From Paratrimastix pyriformis (taxonomy: Eukaryota; Preaxostyla; Paratrimastigidae): a stretch of DNA of 64,000 nucleotides. Position numbers and translations under genes: made by a program. The notes beneath the pieces were generated by a model that worked only from the letters and a program-made list of their open reading frames with translations, did no database searches and was not told the origin of the DNA. Location: assembly GCA_027972325.1 (NCBI GenBank), contig JAPMOS010000062.1:1-64000 (forward strand). The letters are read 5' to 3'. Position 1 is the first letter of the stretch. The number at the start of each line of letters is the position of its first letter. Below are positions 1 to 8,953 of this stretch, one piece after another.

Positions 1-820
1 GGATGATGCCAGAAATGGATGTAGCGATGTTAGATACAGTTTCAGATGCATCAGGAAGCATTAAACTGAGTTCATACTTATTGGTTGACACGACAGTCTT
101 ATCATTCTTTACGACATACAGCTCGAAGTAGCGGATGAACTTATAGATAATGTTGTTGTATTTCACATTCATCACACAGATGTCAATTATGTTGTTTGCT
201 TTGATAGCTTGCAGGATTAAATCGTAGGTGATGCCATTATACTTATCATTTTGATATACGACGCTCCACATTTTGATAAAGCCGAGCCATTCATTTTCGA
301 AATTTTGCATTCGTTCAGTCACCTTTTTCTTTAAGATACCCCAGCATGAATTTACTGAGGATTCGTACTTGTTGATGTAACGTTTCATCTTTTGTATCTC
401 ATCGACGAGTCCACTATTTTGTGATACATCACACACGACAGATTCAACGAGCAGCTTATCGAGTTTGTATTTAAACACCTCCTCAATGAATCCACCGAGT
501 TCAGCCATGGAATCCACATCGTCATCGAACTGTAAGTCGCGCCCGGAATTGTTTAGAGGGTAAATCCATTTCATGTAACGCTCAAATGATTGGAAGATGA
601 CAGGTTGTTTGAACACATCAGACAGCTCATACCATTCTTTTTTAATGAACACAGTTTGTCCACTGTCGAATCTTATCTTCACAACATTCTGTGCTAAGCT
701 TTCATCTTGCTTAGCAATAGCCTCATCATAAGGCGTGAGAATCACTTTATTAGGGTGATGGAGCTCTTGAAGAGTATCATTTAGTTGATTTTCATTAACA
801 GTTTCAACTGTTCTGTGCAT
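1..820 (-). CDS. Unrecognised element protein, C-terminus beyond window edge
   Basis: An open frame starts at the ATG at 820 and reads to the window edge, giving 273 residues with no stop. It begins MHRTVETVNENQ and is rich in Lys, Asp, Asn and Tyr, without a signal peptide or obvious membrane segment in the visible part. It lies 29 bases downstream of the next minus-strand gene (850-1239), so these genes look co-directional and tightly packed. I do not recognise a family. In Polintons this position could hold a structural or replication accessory protein, but that is only inference from context. Confidence 0.6.
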   Translation of the reverse strand, partial: MHRTVETVNENQLNDTLQELHHPNKVILTPYDEAIAKQDESLAQNVVKIRFDSGQTVFIKKEWYELSDVFKQPVIFQSFERYMKWIYPLNNSGRDLQFDDDVDSMAELGGFIEEVFKYKLDKLLVESVVCDVSQNSGLVDEIQKMKRYINKYESSVNSCWGILKKKVTERMQNFENEWLGFIKMWSVVYQNDKYNGITYDLILQAIKANNIIDICVMNVKYNNIIYKFIRYFELYVVKNDKTVVSTNKYELSLMLPDASETVSNIATSISGII

Positions 821-849
821 GGTTGTCAATACCATACAAATAGAAATTC

Positions 850-1239
850 TTACTTTTTCCCTCCACGTAACCGTGTTTTGGACCGTAAGTTGTATTCTTT
901 TTGCGGTTGTGGATTATGGGCTTTTGGTTGTCTCTTGCCTTTGCAGCACTGCATTTGTTGTTTTGTCTCAGCGACTGTCTCATACTTTGAACCAAATAGT
1001 TTAGTGACATTTCGACTACCTTTAGCGTGTGAAGCGACGTTGTACTCATGTTCCATATCAGCAATCACATCAGGGCTCAAATCAAAGACTTGGGCTTTTA
1101 ACTCACGAAATGCTTGAGGTGTCACACGAATAAAGTTCTGTTTAGCAAAGATTGTTGCGTTAAAGATACGAGAAGGAACATATGGTCTGAGTTGTCTGAC
1201 GGTTTCAATGATTTGAGTTTGTGTGTATCCACCTTTCAT
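850..1239 (-). CDS. Small basic hypothetical protein of the Polinton-like element
   Basis: The frame encodes 129 residues from the ATG at 1239. The N-terminal half is a mixed alpha/beta-like sequence (MKGGYTQTQIIETVRQLRPY). The C-terminal third is strongly basic and ends with a short Arg/Gly/Lys stretch (LRSKTRLRGGKK), which would suit nucleic-acid binding. Its start overlaps the stop of the 1236-1481 gene by four bases, the compact spacing usual in virus-like elements. No family is recognised. Confidence 0.55.
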   Translation of the reverse strand: MKGGYTQTQIIETVRQLRPYVPSRIFNATIFAKQNFIRVTPQAFRELKAQVFDLSPDVIADMEHEYNVASHAKGSRNVTKLFGSKYETVAETKQQMQCCKGKRQPKAHNPQPQKEYNLRSKTRLRGGKK

Positions 1240-1481
1240 GTATTCATGAAAATTCCTTTCTTCTTCAAAGCGTTGCTCCTCTTTGTTCGAGGTCGTACAC
1301 GTTCTTTTCGTTCTTCTTCAGGCACCTCAGGCTCGACATCATGAGGAATTATGCTATCATCGATTTCAGGGTTCCTCGACAGTGTGCCAATCAATGGAAC
1401 CATGAAATCTTTGTTGTACTTTTGTTTCATCATACAGGCTTTTGCCACTTTTGCCATGAAAAGCAGTTCTGATTGACTCAT
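1236..1481 (-). CDS. Small hypothetical protein with basic tail
   Basis: An 81-residue frame from the ATG at 1481. The first half is mildly hydrophobic (LLFMAKVAKACMMKQ). The second half is acidic then basic, with an RKERVRPRTKRS stretch that resembles a nuclear-localisation or DNA-binding segment. It overlaps the next gene by four bases and runs in the same direction as 850-1239 and 1-820. The function is unknown. Confidence 0.5.
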   Translation of the reverse strand: MSQSELLFMAKVAKACMMKQKYNKDFMVPLIGTLSRNPEIDDSIIPHDVEPEVPEEERKERVRPRTKRSNALKKKGIFMNT

Positions 1482-1568
1482 CTGACATAATATACATTTG
1501 AAATTACTTTCCGCTTTGTTTGTTCATATAGATAAAGCCTCCAACCACTAAGACAGCAGCAATAGCAA

Positions 1569-2156
1569 TCAATGCGGTGGTGTTATCAGCAGTTTGTCCA
1601 ATGTCGTGTTCTTCTTCATCTTTGTGTGTTGATCCACTTCAGAATATATTTCAGCTAATGAATCGTAAACTTGTTTGTTATATAGTTGATTGGTAGCAGT
1701 TAAGTCGACATCTTCGAGACTTGATGAAGGAACAAAAGCATCATTAATAACTTGGAAGGAATTGACGACGTCGAATGAGTTTCGTATGTTTTGCATCTGT
1801 TGGTTGACACGATTGACATCAACAACGTTCTTTAGCTTCTTAATCATGTCGAGCACGTTATAGTTTGCGGTAAAGATACCACCTTGGTTTTGCTTTTCTG
1901 ATATCTTGTTGAGGATGTCATTGAAAGCAGATGTTGCCGATGTCGATTCCAATATGGTTTTTGCTATGATTTGGTTCTTTATGTCATTGGCAAAAGAAAT
2001 CTTCACGTTTTTGATGTGAGCTATGTTACGAAAGATGATTTCATTCTTTGCATTAAGAACCACATTGACTTGTTGCATTATGATGTTGGTTTCATTGACA
2101 GACAGATAGTTCAACAGGTCTTGCCTAATTGAGTTATAACTAATGTTTCCACCCAT
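1569..2156 (-). CDS. Possible N-myristoylated membrane/virion-type protein of the element
   Basis: The frame is open from an ATG at 2222, but I prefer the internal ATG at 2156 because the product then begins MGGNIS. That is a good N-myristoylation signal (Gly at 2, Ser at 6), and this start removes the overlap with the divergent gene at 2204. The protein is predicted to be largely helical, with many Asn/Gln/Ile/Val residues and no cysteines. Myristoylated helical proteins occur among membrane proteins of large DNA viruses (the poxvirus L1/F9 group). The resemblance here is only in the N-terminal signal and overall character, so the assignment is speculative. The element as a whole is treated as a fossil. 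Confidence 0.4.
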   Translation of the reverse strand: MGGNISYNSIRQDLLNYLSVNETNIIMQQVNVVLNAKNEIIFRNIAHIKNVKISFANDIKNQIIAKTILESTSATSAFNDILNKISEKQNQGGIFTANYNVLDMIKKLKNVVDVNRVNQQMQNIRNSFDVVNSFQVINDAFVPSSSLEDVDLTATNQLYNKQVYDSLAEIYSEVDQHTKMKKNTTLDKLLITPPH

Positions 2157-2203
2157 GTTGTATACAGTACTCATCGAAAATTTCACCTTGTATAGCATTA
2201 AGA

Positions 2204-3208
2204 ATGATTCAGTGGAATTCATTGGATACTGAAAGTAAGTTCATCAATGCTTTTCAACAGAACAATGTCAGTTACATCAGGTTAACGTTGAAAATGGACT
2301 TTATATCAAAACATCGATATGTGATGAAGGTAGAAGGTGAGGACAGAAAGCGTGAGTTAAAGGCATTATATGCTAAGTTACGTGTTGAAATGCCGTTACG
2401 TGGAGGAAGTAAGACGAGAGCCTTTTACAGTGATTTCACGGTGCCACAGGCATTAACTTTTGCACACTCCAACAACTTTGACTTTGATTCATATACGGAG
2501 TTTTTTCCGGCAATAGCTAAATCAACTACTGAGGCACAGTTCCAAAAGTGTGTAAACTGTTCGAAGATTGAGTCATGTGCTAAAAATTGGGACTGTCTGA
2601 AAGACATTGAAGATTCAGCCCCTAAAGAGTTATCTGAATGTGAAAAAGGAGTTCAAAACATTATCAAAATGAATGATTCATACCTAAAACAGATGGATGA
2701 CTATTATGCTAAGTTTGATAAATGGAAAGATGAATACGACAAATGGTATTTTATGAATGATTCGATTCAATACATCCATGCAACAATCACGGGCTTATGG
2801 AATATTGATTCAATTGCCTTCAGCCTGATGACTGATAAGGACAAATACATTGCATCAACTATAAAGCAGAATGGACTCGATTTATCAAACCTTAATGTCC
2901 AATCATGTGAATGGAGTGAGTTAAACCGTCAGAACAAAACGGGTGAATTCATGATGACCTTTTATTATAAGCCTGAGTACTTATCACAACGAATAGCACA
3001 AATTAATGTAAATAAGCCTGAGATGCCATCAAAACCGCAATGGGGTGACTTAGTTTGCGTTGATTGTCGTAATGTAATAGATTGGAAGAATGTAGGCACA
3101 TTAACAAATGTCCAAATACAACAACTTAATGAATGTGTTGTAAATGCAAAGAAAGAAAAAGAAGATGATAAAAGCCCGACACTCCTGAAGAGCCGACGGA
3201 GCCTGTAA
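2204..3208 (+). CDS. Unrecognised protein with cysteine pairs
   Basis: A 334-residue frame from the ATG at 2204, divergent from the minus-strand gene before it. It contains several closely spaced cysteines (CVNCSKIESC around residue 115, then C at about 130 and 145, and CVDC near 285) that could form disulfides or bind metal. A Trp/Tyr/Asp/Lys-rich central part follows (YAKFDKWKDEYDKWYF). A secreted or virion-surface role is possible from the Cys pattern, but no family is recognised and there is no signal peptide at this start. Confidence 0.5.
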   Translation: MIQWNSLDTESKFINAFQQNNVSYIRLTLKMDFISKHRYVMKVEGEDRKRELKALYAKLRVEMPLRGGSKTRAFYSDFTVPQALTFAHSNNFDFDSYTEFFPAIAKSTTEAQFQKCVNCSKIESCAKNWDCLKDIEDSAPKELSECEKGVQNIIKMNDSYLKQMDDYYAKFDKWKDEYDKWYFMNDSIQYIHATITGLWNIDSIAFSLMTDKDKYIASTIKQNGLDLSNLNVQSCEWSELNRQNKTGEFMMTFYYKPEYLSQRIAQINVNKPEMPSKPQWGDLVCVDCRNVIDWKNVGTLTNVQIQQLNECVVNAKKEKEDDKSPTLLKSRRSL

Positions 3209-3444
3209 CTCCTGAAGAGCCTATTACTCCTGTCGAACCAATTTCGCCTGTAACACCTGTAACACCCGACACTGAATCTACTAATTACACACCATATCTA
3301 CTGTTTGGTGCTGTCATATTTACATTAACATCGATCCTCTGAAAATTTCTCGTGTATGATTATTGAAGACAATGGATACTTCCAAGGAACCACGTAAGTC
3401 AAAAGGTACACATCGACGAAGAGCTGCGCACATCGCACAGTTTG

Positions 3445-4020
3445 ATGATGACAGAGGAAATTGTAGCTATTTGTGCGGCTGTCATGTCTAAAATGACAGG
3501 AAAACAAGTGTTGTATGACGCCGCAATCATTCAAGCCGCCGGTCAATATGAGATGTCACCTCTTGGTAGTTTTAGAAGGATCGCTAAAAAAGCAGTCAAA
3601 GGAGCAAGAGATGAGAAAAAGGAGATTGATATGGCTGTCAAAGCGGTAAAAGATAGATTAGAAAAAGAACGTGCTGAATACCTAAAATCACAGGCTAAGA
3701 TTGATGCTGAAAGAGAACGAATGGCAAGGGAACACCCTGAATTACTTCCATCGATTGAGATTCCTCCAATTTACGCAATTCCGACGCTACCTCCTCCAAC
3801 TACTGGTGGGGCACCAATGCCTGCGCCTACTACAGGCGGTAGACCGATATCTGTATCATTATTGCCTCCTGCACCTGCACCTGGAAATGCTGGACTTATT
3901 GATTATGGAGAACCTGAGGAAGAACTTGTTGAAGGCTACACTGGTACCGTAACTGCTGCACGATTAGAAGAACTGAGAAAAAAGCAGGCTGAAGAACATC
4001 CTGCCGGAGATGCATTCTAA
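3445..4020 (+). CDS. Hypothetical protein: coiled coil followed by Pro/Gly-rich tail
   Basis: About 191 residues. The first ATG of the frame is at 3445. Residues 1-45 are Met/Ala/Ile-rich. Residues about 45-95 are a Lys/Glu-rich probable coiled coil (AVKDRLEKERAEYLKS). The rest is Pro/Thr/Gly-rich with two copies of PTTGG, then an acidic end. Such helical-plus-proline architecture is common among minor structural or scaffold proteins, but the function is not identified. A stop is followed by a short AT-rich spacer to 4104. Confidence 0.45.
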   Translation: MMTEEIVAICAAVMSKMTGKQVLYDAAIIQAAGQYEMSPLGSFRRIAKKAVKGARDEKKEIDMAVKAVKDRLEKERAEYLKSQAKIDAERERMAREHPELLPSIEIPPIYAIPTLPPPTTGGAPMPAPTTGGRPISVSLLPPAPAPGNAGLIDYGEPEEELVEGYTGTVTAARLEELRKKQAEEHPAGDAF

Positions 4021-4103
4021 ATAAATTGTTCTGCACTATTTTAAACTTGAATATTCATATCTACTTAGATATAAATAGGAATCAAAATGGATGATGAGCT
4101 TCG

Positions 4104-4926
4104 CTAAGATTTAAGTTTATACTCCTGGATGTGCTGGATCCTTTGGTTCTGGAGCTTTGGAATTTTCATCCATTCAAAAGCGCTGAACTTTTCCTTTAAT
4201 TTGTCAACAGACACGGCTCCTGACTTTGGAATAATCCTGTTGAGGATGTTGGCTTCTGCTGCAAGGTTAGCCTGGAAAAGCTTTGCAAGGTCTGCACCAA
4301 ACGTATCGCTGTCATTCATACTCTGAATTAATGCGGCAAGTTCTGCCATTTCTGTTCTCAGTCCTTCAACGATTTTTGATTGAGCACCATACTTTTGACA
4401 AATTCCGGCAATGTTTCCTGGCATTCTTTGTATTGTGCAACAAGAGCTGTATATTTAAGTGCCGTGTCATTTTCCAATGCCTTTGCATAAAACGGTTGTG
4501 TGATTTTGGTGCTTCATGATGCATCCGTAGTGCCCGCTTAAAGATCGCTTCATCGATTGGAATCTGTTCAAATGCTGACACTGTACGTCCAATCAGTTCA
4601 TGAACTGTTCGTTTATCATCATCCGCTTTGTATGGATGTTGCTGTAATGCAAGTGCCCAATACGTATCACCTGTTCGATAAAAACGGTATATCCCGAGTT
4701 CAAAATCTTCATTTGCCTTCATTTCCGGCTGAGTCACATACATTTGTTCCGGGTTAAGCAATCCATCTGTCTTATTAATTTGTTGTAAGTTGTCAATTAT
4801 GGCACTTCCACCACCCATTTGTTTTGACATGGCTTTGACTATGTAATCTGCCTTCTTTGTCCATGATGAACCATGAGGTGCTGATTCACCTGGTGCTGCA
4901 TAAGATGAACGTTTTCGTTGTGGCAT
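4104..4926 (-). pseudogene. Unrecognised element gene region, apparently broken
   Basis: Minus-strand coding sequence starts at the ATG at 4926 (MPQRKRSSYAAPGES) and coding character continues down to 4104. The early part is basic and Ser-rich, followed by a region with VHELIGRTVSAFEQIP. The distal part is Ala/Leu-rich and helical. It appears to be one gene region that is no longer continuous. No family is recognised. It is convergent with 3445-4020 and divergent from the 47-residue gene at 5000. Confidence 0.4.
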
Positions 4927-4999
4927 TCGTTACTAATATAATTGATGGAGAAAAAAATACTTCGATTATTTTTCCCTGCTTATATTATTACATTCAACA

Positions 5000-5143
5000 A
5001 TGAAAGTCAAAACTGCTACAGATGATTCACCTGAGGTGCCTTCAGACATGTCGCTCGATACCAAGTTTAATATCGTTACAGTCCTATTCGAAATAGCTAA
5101 ATTTAAGCCAAATCAATGTCGAGCCTGGTTAAAAAAAGCATAA
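5000..5143 (+). CDS. 47-residue hypothetical protein
   Basis: A short frame from the ATG at 5000 to TAA at 5141-5143. It has an acidic first half and a hydrophobic/basic second half (FNIVTVLFEIAKFKPN). It lies 73 bases from the divergent start at 4926. Support is limited to a clean ATG, a stop and a balanced composition; it may be spurious. Confidence 0.25.
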   Translation: MKVKTATDDSPEVPSDMSLDTKFNIVTVLFEIAKFKPNQCRAWLKKA

Positions 5144-5159
5144 ATTAGGACCGATTAAA

Positions 5160-5850
5160 CGGGTTCATAAACTGCAACAGTCTTCAGATACAGAATACGA
5201 GAGACTCCATCCTTAGGCGTGTTCTTCACAAAAGACTTAGGAAATGGTATTAAACTCGTGCTCCAAAGCTCTCTTAATCTCAATCCACTCTAAATAACAT
5301 GTTTACAGTCACTACATCAGTTGTAGGTTGTCCTGTTTCATCCAATATCGAATAGTCATAAGTTCTCGTTAACGTTGATGTTGGTGACAATTCGAGTCCT
5401 TTGTTATCTATTCCAACGAAAACTGGTATTGCGGCTTCACTCGTCACATTATTAATGATTTGATCAGTGTATACCCCGGATTACTACAAAATACCTACTT
5501 CTGGTGACTGAATTGGTGACAAGATGAGTGCCTATAAGATAGGTAATTTGGATTTTGTTCATCCACTGGTTCAAAATGAGTGTTTTCTGAGTTGAGTCAA
5601 GGTTTATTGAGAGGAACATGATGCGTTTCATACAAATCATGCATAAAAAGTTTCACCTGTCACAAAAAAATTTTGACATGAGATATTGCATGTTGACAAG
5701 TTGTTGACATAACCCATCCAACACCATATTCTAATAGGTTTTTGTGTGTAGTTGAAGGCTGTAATGGTGACATTTTGCTCATTTTCACTTAATTGTGATG
5801 CAACCTTAACTTTACTGTGCGATAAGGTTGACTTAGAAATTTTCAACATT
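5160..5850 (-). pseudogene. Degenerate minus-strand gene remnant
   Basis: Minus-strand translation shows short stretches that look like beta-rich protein (for example TSTLTRTYDYSILDETG around 5330-5400, and a 70-residue frame at 5637-5849), without a continuous frame. The beta-strand character would suit a decayed structural (capsid-like) gene of the element, but this is inference from composition only. It looks broken in several places. Confidence 0.3.
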
Positions 5851-7028
5851 TTTCATATACAAAAACGGTAACTCGTGACAGAGCGTAGATCGACGTTCAC
5901 AGCCACGGCTTTTTCGAAACAGCACCATATGAATAATATAGCTCGACATTTGCTAAGAAATCTGACAGTTACTTAACGTGCACGGGGCTGCACAAGTTTT
6001 GACGCGTTCAATTTTCAATACAAACTGAACTTCTTCCTTTTATCCAAATCGTTGTTCTGACACTGAATTTCAGTGCCGGGACTTAGTTTAAACATAGAAA
6101 TCAGTGACTTTTCATGCTCGTATGTGGTACTGTCACAGTAGTAGTTATAAAAGGAGAGTTCTGAGACAATCGATTTTCACACACAATTTTTCACGCTTGC
6201 GTTGTTATTTGAGGCAAAAATCGATTTCTTCAGAACAAAATCTTTTTTTCTCATTATTTTTTATTGAAAAGGAGCATTTTATTTTATCAGCTTTGAATGA
6301 TTTAAGCATTAATTTTCTCGAGCTACAAACGTTATTTGAGGCAAAAATCGATTTCTTCAGAGCAAAATCTTTTTTCTCAATGTTTTTTAAGTAAAACGAG
6401 CATTTTATTTTAATCAGCTTTGAATGATTTAAGCATCAATTCATTCGAGCTACAAACGAAATTAGAGGCAAAAAGCGAATTCTCCATGCATTTTCAATTT
6501 TTTTTCCATTTTTTGTCCCAGAAATTATTTTGCCATTTTTGTCAAATCAAACAATTCAATCATCTTAAGCATCAAACGAAAGAGAATTCAATCAGAAACA
6601 GCTTATCTCTTCATTCAAAATAAAATTGTGACAAAAGTGCTTTTCAAAAGTGATCATTAAATAATGCATCAATCTTAAGTAAATGATGCATTCTTTTTGA
6701 TTGAATCAGCTCAAATAATTGATTCTAAGAAAATGGAAAAGTATGACAAAATGATAAAACAATATGAAATTTGATTTCAGCACCGAGCCCTTTAAAGCGC
6801 AAATTTACTCAGCTTTGACATGAATTGAAAGAGAAATCAATAAGATTTACCTTCTATTTCAAAGAGATAAAAAACAGCGTTTCATCATTTGAGCTCTGAG
6901 TGTTTTAAGATGATAATTCAATGAGCTACTGGGGCTAACTCAATGAAATAGTGAACGAGTGATAGCAGTTGATTAACATGTAAAGGTATTTGAAGAAAAA
7001 ATAATTATCTATAGTTAGTATATAGAGA
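5851..7028. other. AT-rich noncoding stretch of the element
   Basis: No convincing gene is seen. The stretch contains a tandem repeat (6198-6480) and long A/T runs. It separates the presumed structural-gene side from the integrase/polymerase side and could hold regulatory sequence; nothing specific is recognised. Confidence 0.4.
6198..6480. repeat. Tandem repeat, about 127-bp period
   Basis: The segment starting TTATTTGAGGCAAAAATCGA at about 6205 recurs near 6331 with only a few differences, and again in shortened, diverged form near 6458. Neighbouring sequence (GAATGATTTAAGCAT) recurs with the same spacing. That gives about 2.3 copies. Confidence 0.75.
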
Positions 7029-7199
7029 ATGAATTGTGATAAGCATCCAGTTAAGATTGATAGGGCGCTATTTGAACTCCTACAGGAGTTGATTAAGCTT
7101 CATGGTGATGAATATTTCACTGTTACAATAACTAAGAAGAAAGGAGATGAGAGTGACGATTCCACAACAATAGTGTATGAAAATGAATATTTCCATTAA
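7029..7199 (+). CDS. 56-residue acidic hypothetical protein
   Basis: A short frame from the ATG at 7029 to TAA at 7197-7199, reading MNCDKHPVKIDRALFELL at its start. It has a helical Leu-rich centre and an acidic C-terminal half (KKKGDESDDST). It is convergent with the integrase, and the two stop codons overlap by a few bases, as is usual for compact elements. No family is recognised. Confidence 0.4.
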   Translation: MNCDKHPVKIDRALFELLQELIKLHGDEYFTVTITKKKGDESDDSTTIVYENEYFH

Positions 7200-8230
7200 C
7201 GGAGCTTCATATCATGCATTATATTATCTGTGTCAATACCTTCTCGAGTCAGTCTTCGTTTGACGAGTCTTTTCTTCTTTGTGTCATCAATCTTCTTGAC
7301 AGCTTTTTCAGTGCTCTCCTTCTCGATGATTTCACCAACCTTCTTCAACTCATATTGTTTGTAGTGTTTTTTCAACATTTCTCCAGACTTCAGGTTCTTG
7401 AGAACATACTTTTTACCATCGAATGAGTCAATGATATAGACAGCGAGAGAATACTTTACTTCATCACCTTTAGCGAATGCTTTGAGCTTTCGAACAGCAC
7501 GAACATGGTCACCAATATTATAAATACGTTCTATTTGAGTGACTGATTGTTTGTTTGTATCATGGTTGTTGAACACATTATAAGGTGTTGCTTTAATGGT
7601 TCTGTGGTAATCATTGTTGTAAGAAGATACCAAATCAGGAAGAACTTTAGTCCAATCGGAGTCACCAGAAGAGAGACGCCAACGTTGTAGTTTGAGAGCA
7701 ATTGTACGATTGAATCGTTCAACAATACTATTCTTATTGATTTCTTCAGGGTCACTGAAATGAGCCACAACATGATTATCAGTCATCCATTTGACATATT
7801 GTTTAGCTTGGAATTCATTGTCACAGTTGATGTTTTCAGGAGTACCTTTTAAGTCATCATGGAAGATACTTTTAATTGCTTTGAGAACCTCAGTGGGCTT
7901 TCTTGTTTTAAGTGGACGACAGGCAGCATAACGAGAGTACACATCAATAACACAGAGGATGTTCTCGAATCCAGTTCTCGTCTTAAAACGATCATAGATG
8001 ATGATATCCATCTGAACACATGCGAGAGCAGTATGAGCCACAATCGTGTTGAACTTTTTGGGTTTTCTATCTTCTTTCATGATTTGATAATCAGGTGTCT
8101 TATTTAGCACGTTTTGGACAGCATCTAAGGTGATTTTCTTGTCATCTTGTTTGAGTTTTCGATACAATTTAGGAGCAGAAACAAAGCCCGTTTTAGGATT
8201 GCTATAAGCATTTTGAATGGTCTTTTCCAT
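7196..8230 (-). CDS. Retroviral-type (rve) DDE integrase of the Polinton-like element
   Basis: A continuous 344-residue frame from the ATG at 8230. The catalytic core shows the three acidic positions of the rve family: Asp in VQMDIIIYD (about residue 75), Asp in NINCDNEFQ (about 138) and Glu in NSIVERFNR (about 170), where the E falls in the expected NxxVERxN setting. Downstream is an SH3/chromo-like region with YNIGDHVRAVRK and YVLKNLKSGE, then a basic tail (KKKRLVKRRLTREG). This is the integrase expected to insert Polinton/Maverick elements, in contrast to the Tc1-like transposase at 17.8-19.2 kb. It is transcribed divergently from the polymerase region, with a spacer of about 70 bp. Confidence 0.9.
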   Translation of the reverse strand: MEKTIQNAYSNPKTGFVSAPKLYRKLKQDDKKITLDAVQNVLNKTPDYQIMKEDRKPKKFNTIVAHTALACVQMDIIIYDRFKTRTGFENILCVIDVYSRYAACRPLKTRKPTEVLKAIKSIFHDDLKGTPENINCDNEFQAKQYVKWMTDNHVVAHFSDPEEINKNSIVERFNRTIALKLQRWRLSSGDSDWTKVLPDLVSSYNNDYHRTIKATPYNVFNNHDTNKQSVTQIERIYNIGDHVRAVRKLKAFAKGDEVKYSLAVYIIDSFDGKKYVLKNLKSGEMLKKHYKQYELKKVGEIIEKESTEKAVKKIDDTKKKRLVKRRLTREGIDTDNIMHDMKLR

Positions 8231-8299
8231 TAGTATAATGAAGTTATAAAATTAAAAGTGACTTAGAGAAACCTTAAATTTATAGATTAATAAAATATT

Positions 8300-8953
8300 A
8301 TGAAAAAAATTTTATCTCACACTACTATAGACATGACAACTAAAACCGCAAATCCATTTGTTGCATTTGATGGACTCTCAGATGAAGAGGCGAAGAAGTT
8401 GTTCGAAGAATACATAAATAAACGGCAGGCAACGTCACCAAAACAGGAAAAGAAGGAAAAGAAAGAAAAGAAAGAAGTGAAGATTGCACAAGAAGAAGTT
8501 ATTGATGTAGATGCCTTATCAACAAAAGGAGCAGAAAACGTCGAAGATGAGTTTGGAAAAATAGCACAATATGAAGTGGTAGAATGCAAAAAAGCTATGA
8601 AAGGTTTCATGAAGAACTATTCTATTATGAACCATGGAAAGATCGAGGCAACTGACTACAAACAAAGTGTCGAGAGGTGTTTTGTGGACACTGAAGGAAT
8701 GATAAAAAAGATATTATATGAAGAGATGAAGGGAGGACAGTTCAAACTGAACATCGTGTTGAAATGTCAGTTCACCAAAGAAGACAAGTCAATGTATGGA
8801 CACTTTTCATCAGGCAGCATTCGAATTCTCGGTAAGAAAGACATTGAAGAAGGAATTGGGAATGCAGTGTCGAGAATCCAAGAGCTCGTGGACAATTTTG
8901 TTAACAATGGAAGTGCATGGGTCCTAAAACGTATTGAGAATGTGTGTTTTTGA
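8300..8953 (+). CDS. Hypothetical protein immediately upstream of the polymerase
   Basis: A 217-residue frame from the ATG at 8300 (a second in-frame ATG at 8333 is possible). It starts with NPFVAFDGLSDEEAKKLFEEY, then has a strongly Lys/Glu-rich stretch (KQEKKEKKEKKE) and a more globular C-terminal half (YGHFSSGSIRILGKKD). Its end overlaps the start of the polymerase coding region by ten bases. In protein-primed systems the upstream position can hold a terminal-protein-like region or accessory DNA-binding domain, but there is no motif here to prove it. Confidence 0.5.
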   Translation: MKKILSHTTIDMTTKTANPFVAFDGLSDEEAKKLFEEYINKRQATSPKQEKKEKKEKKEVKIAQEEVIDVDALSTKGAENVEDEFGKIAQYEVVECKKAMKGFMKNYSIMNHGKIEATDYKQSVERCFVDTEGMIKKILYEEMKGGQFKLNIVLKCQFTKEDKSMYGHFSSGSIRILGKKDIEEGIGNAVSRIQELVDNFVNNGSAWVLKRIENVCF

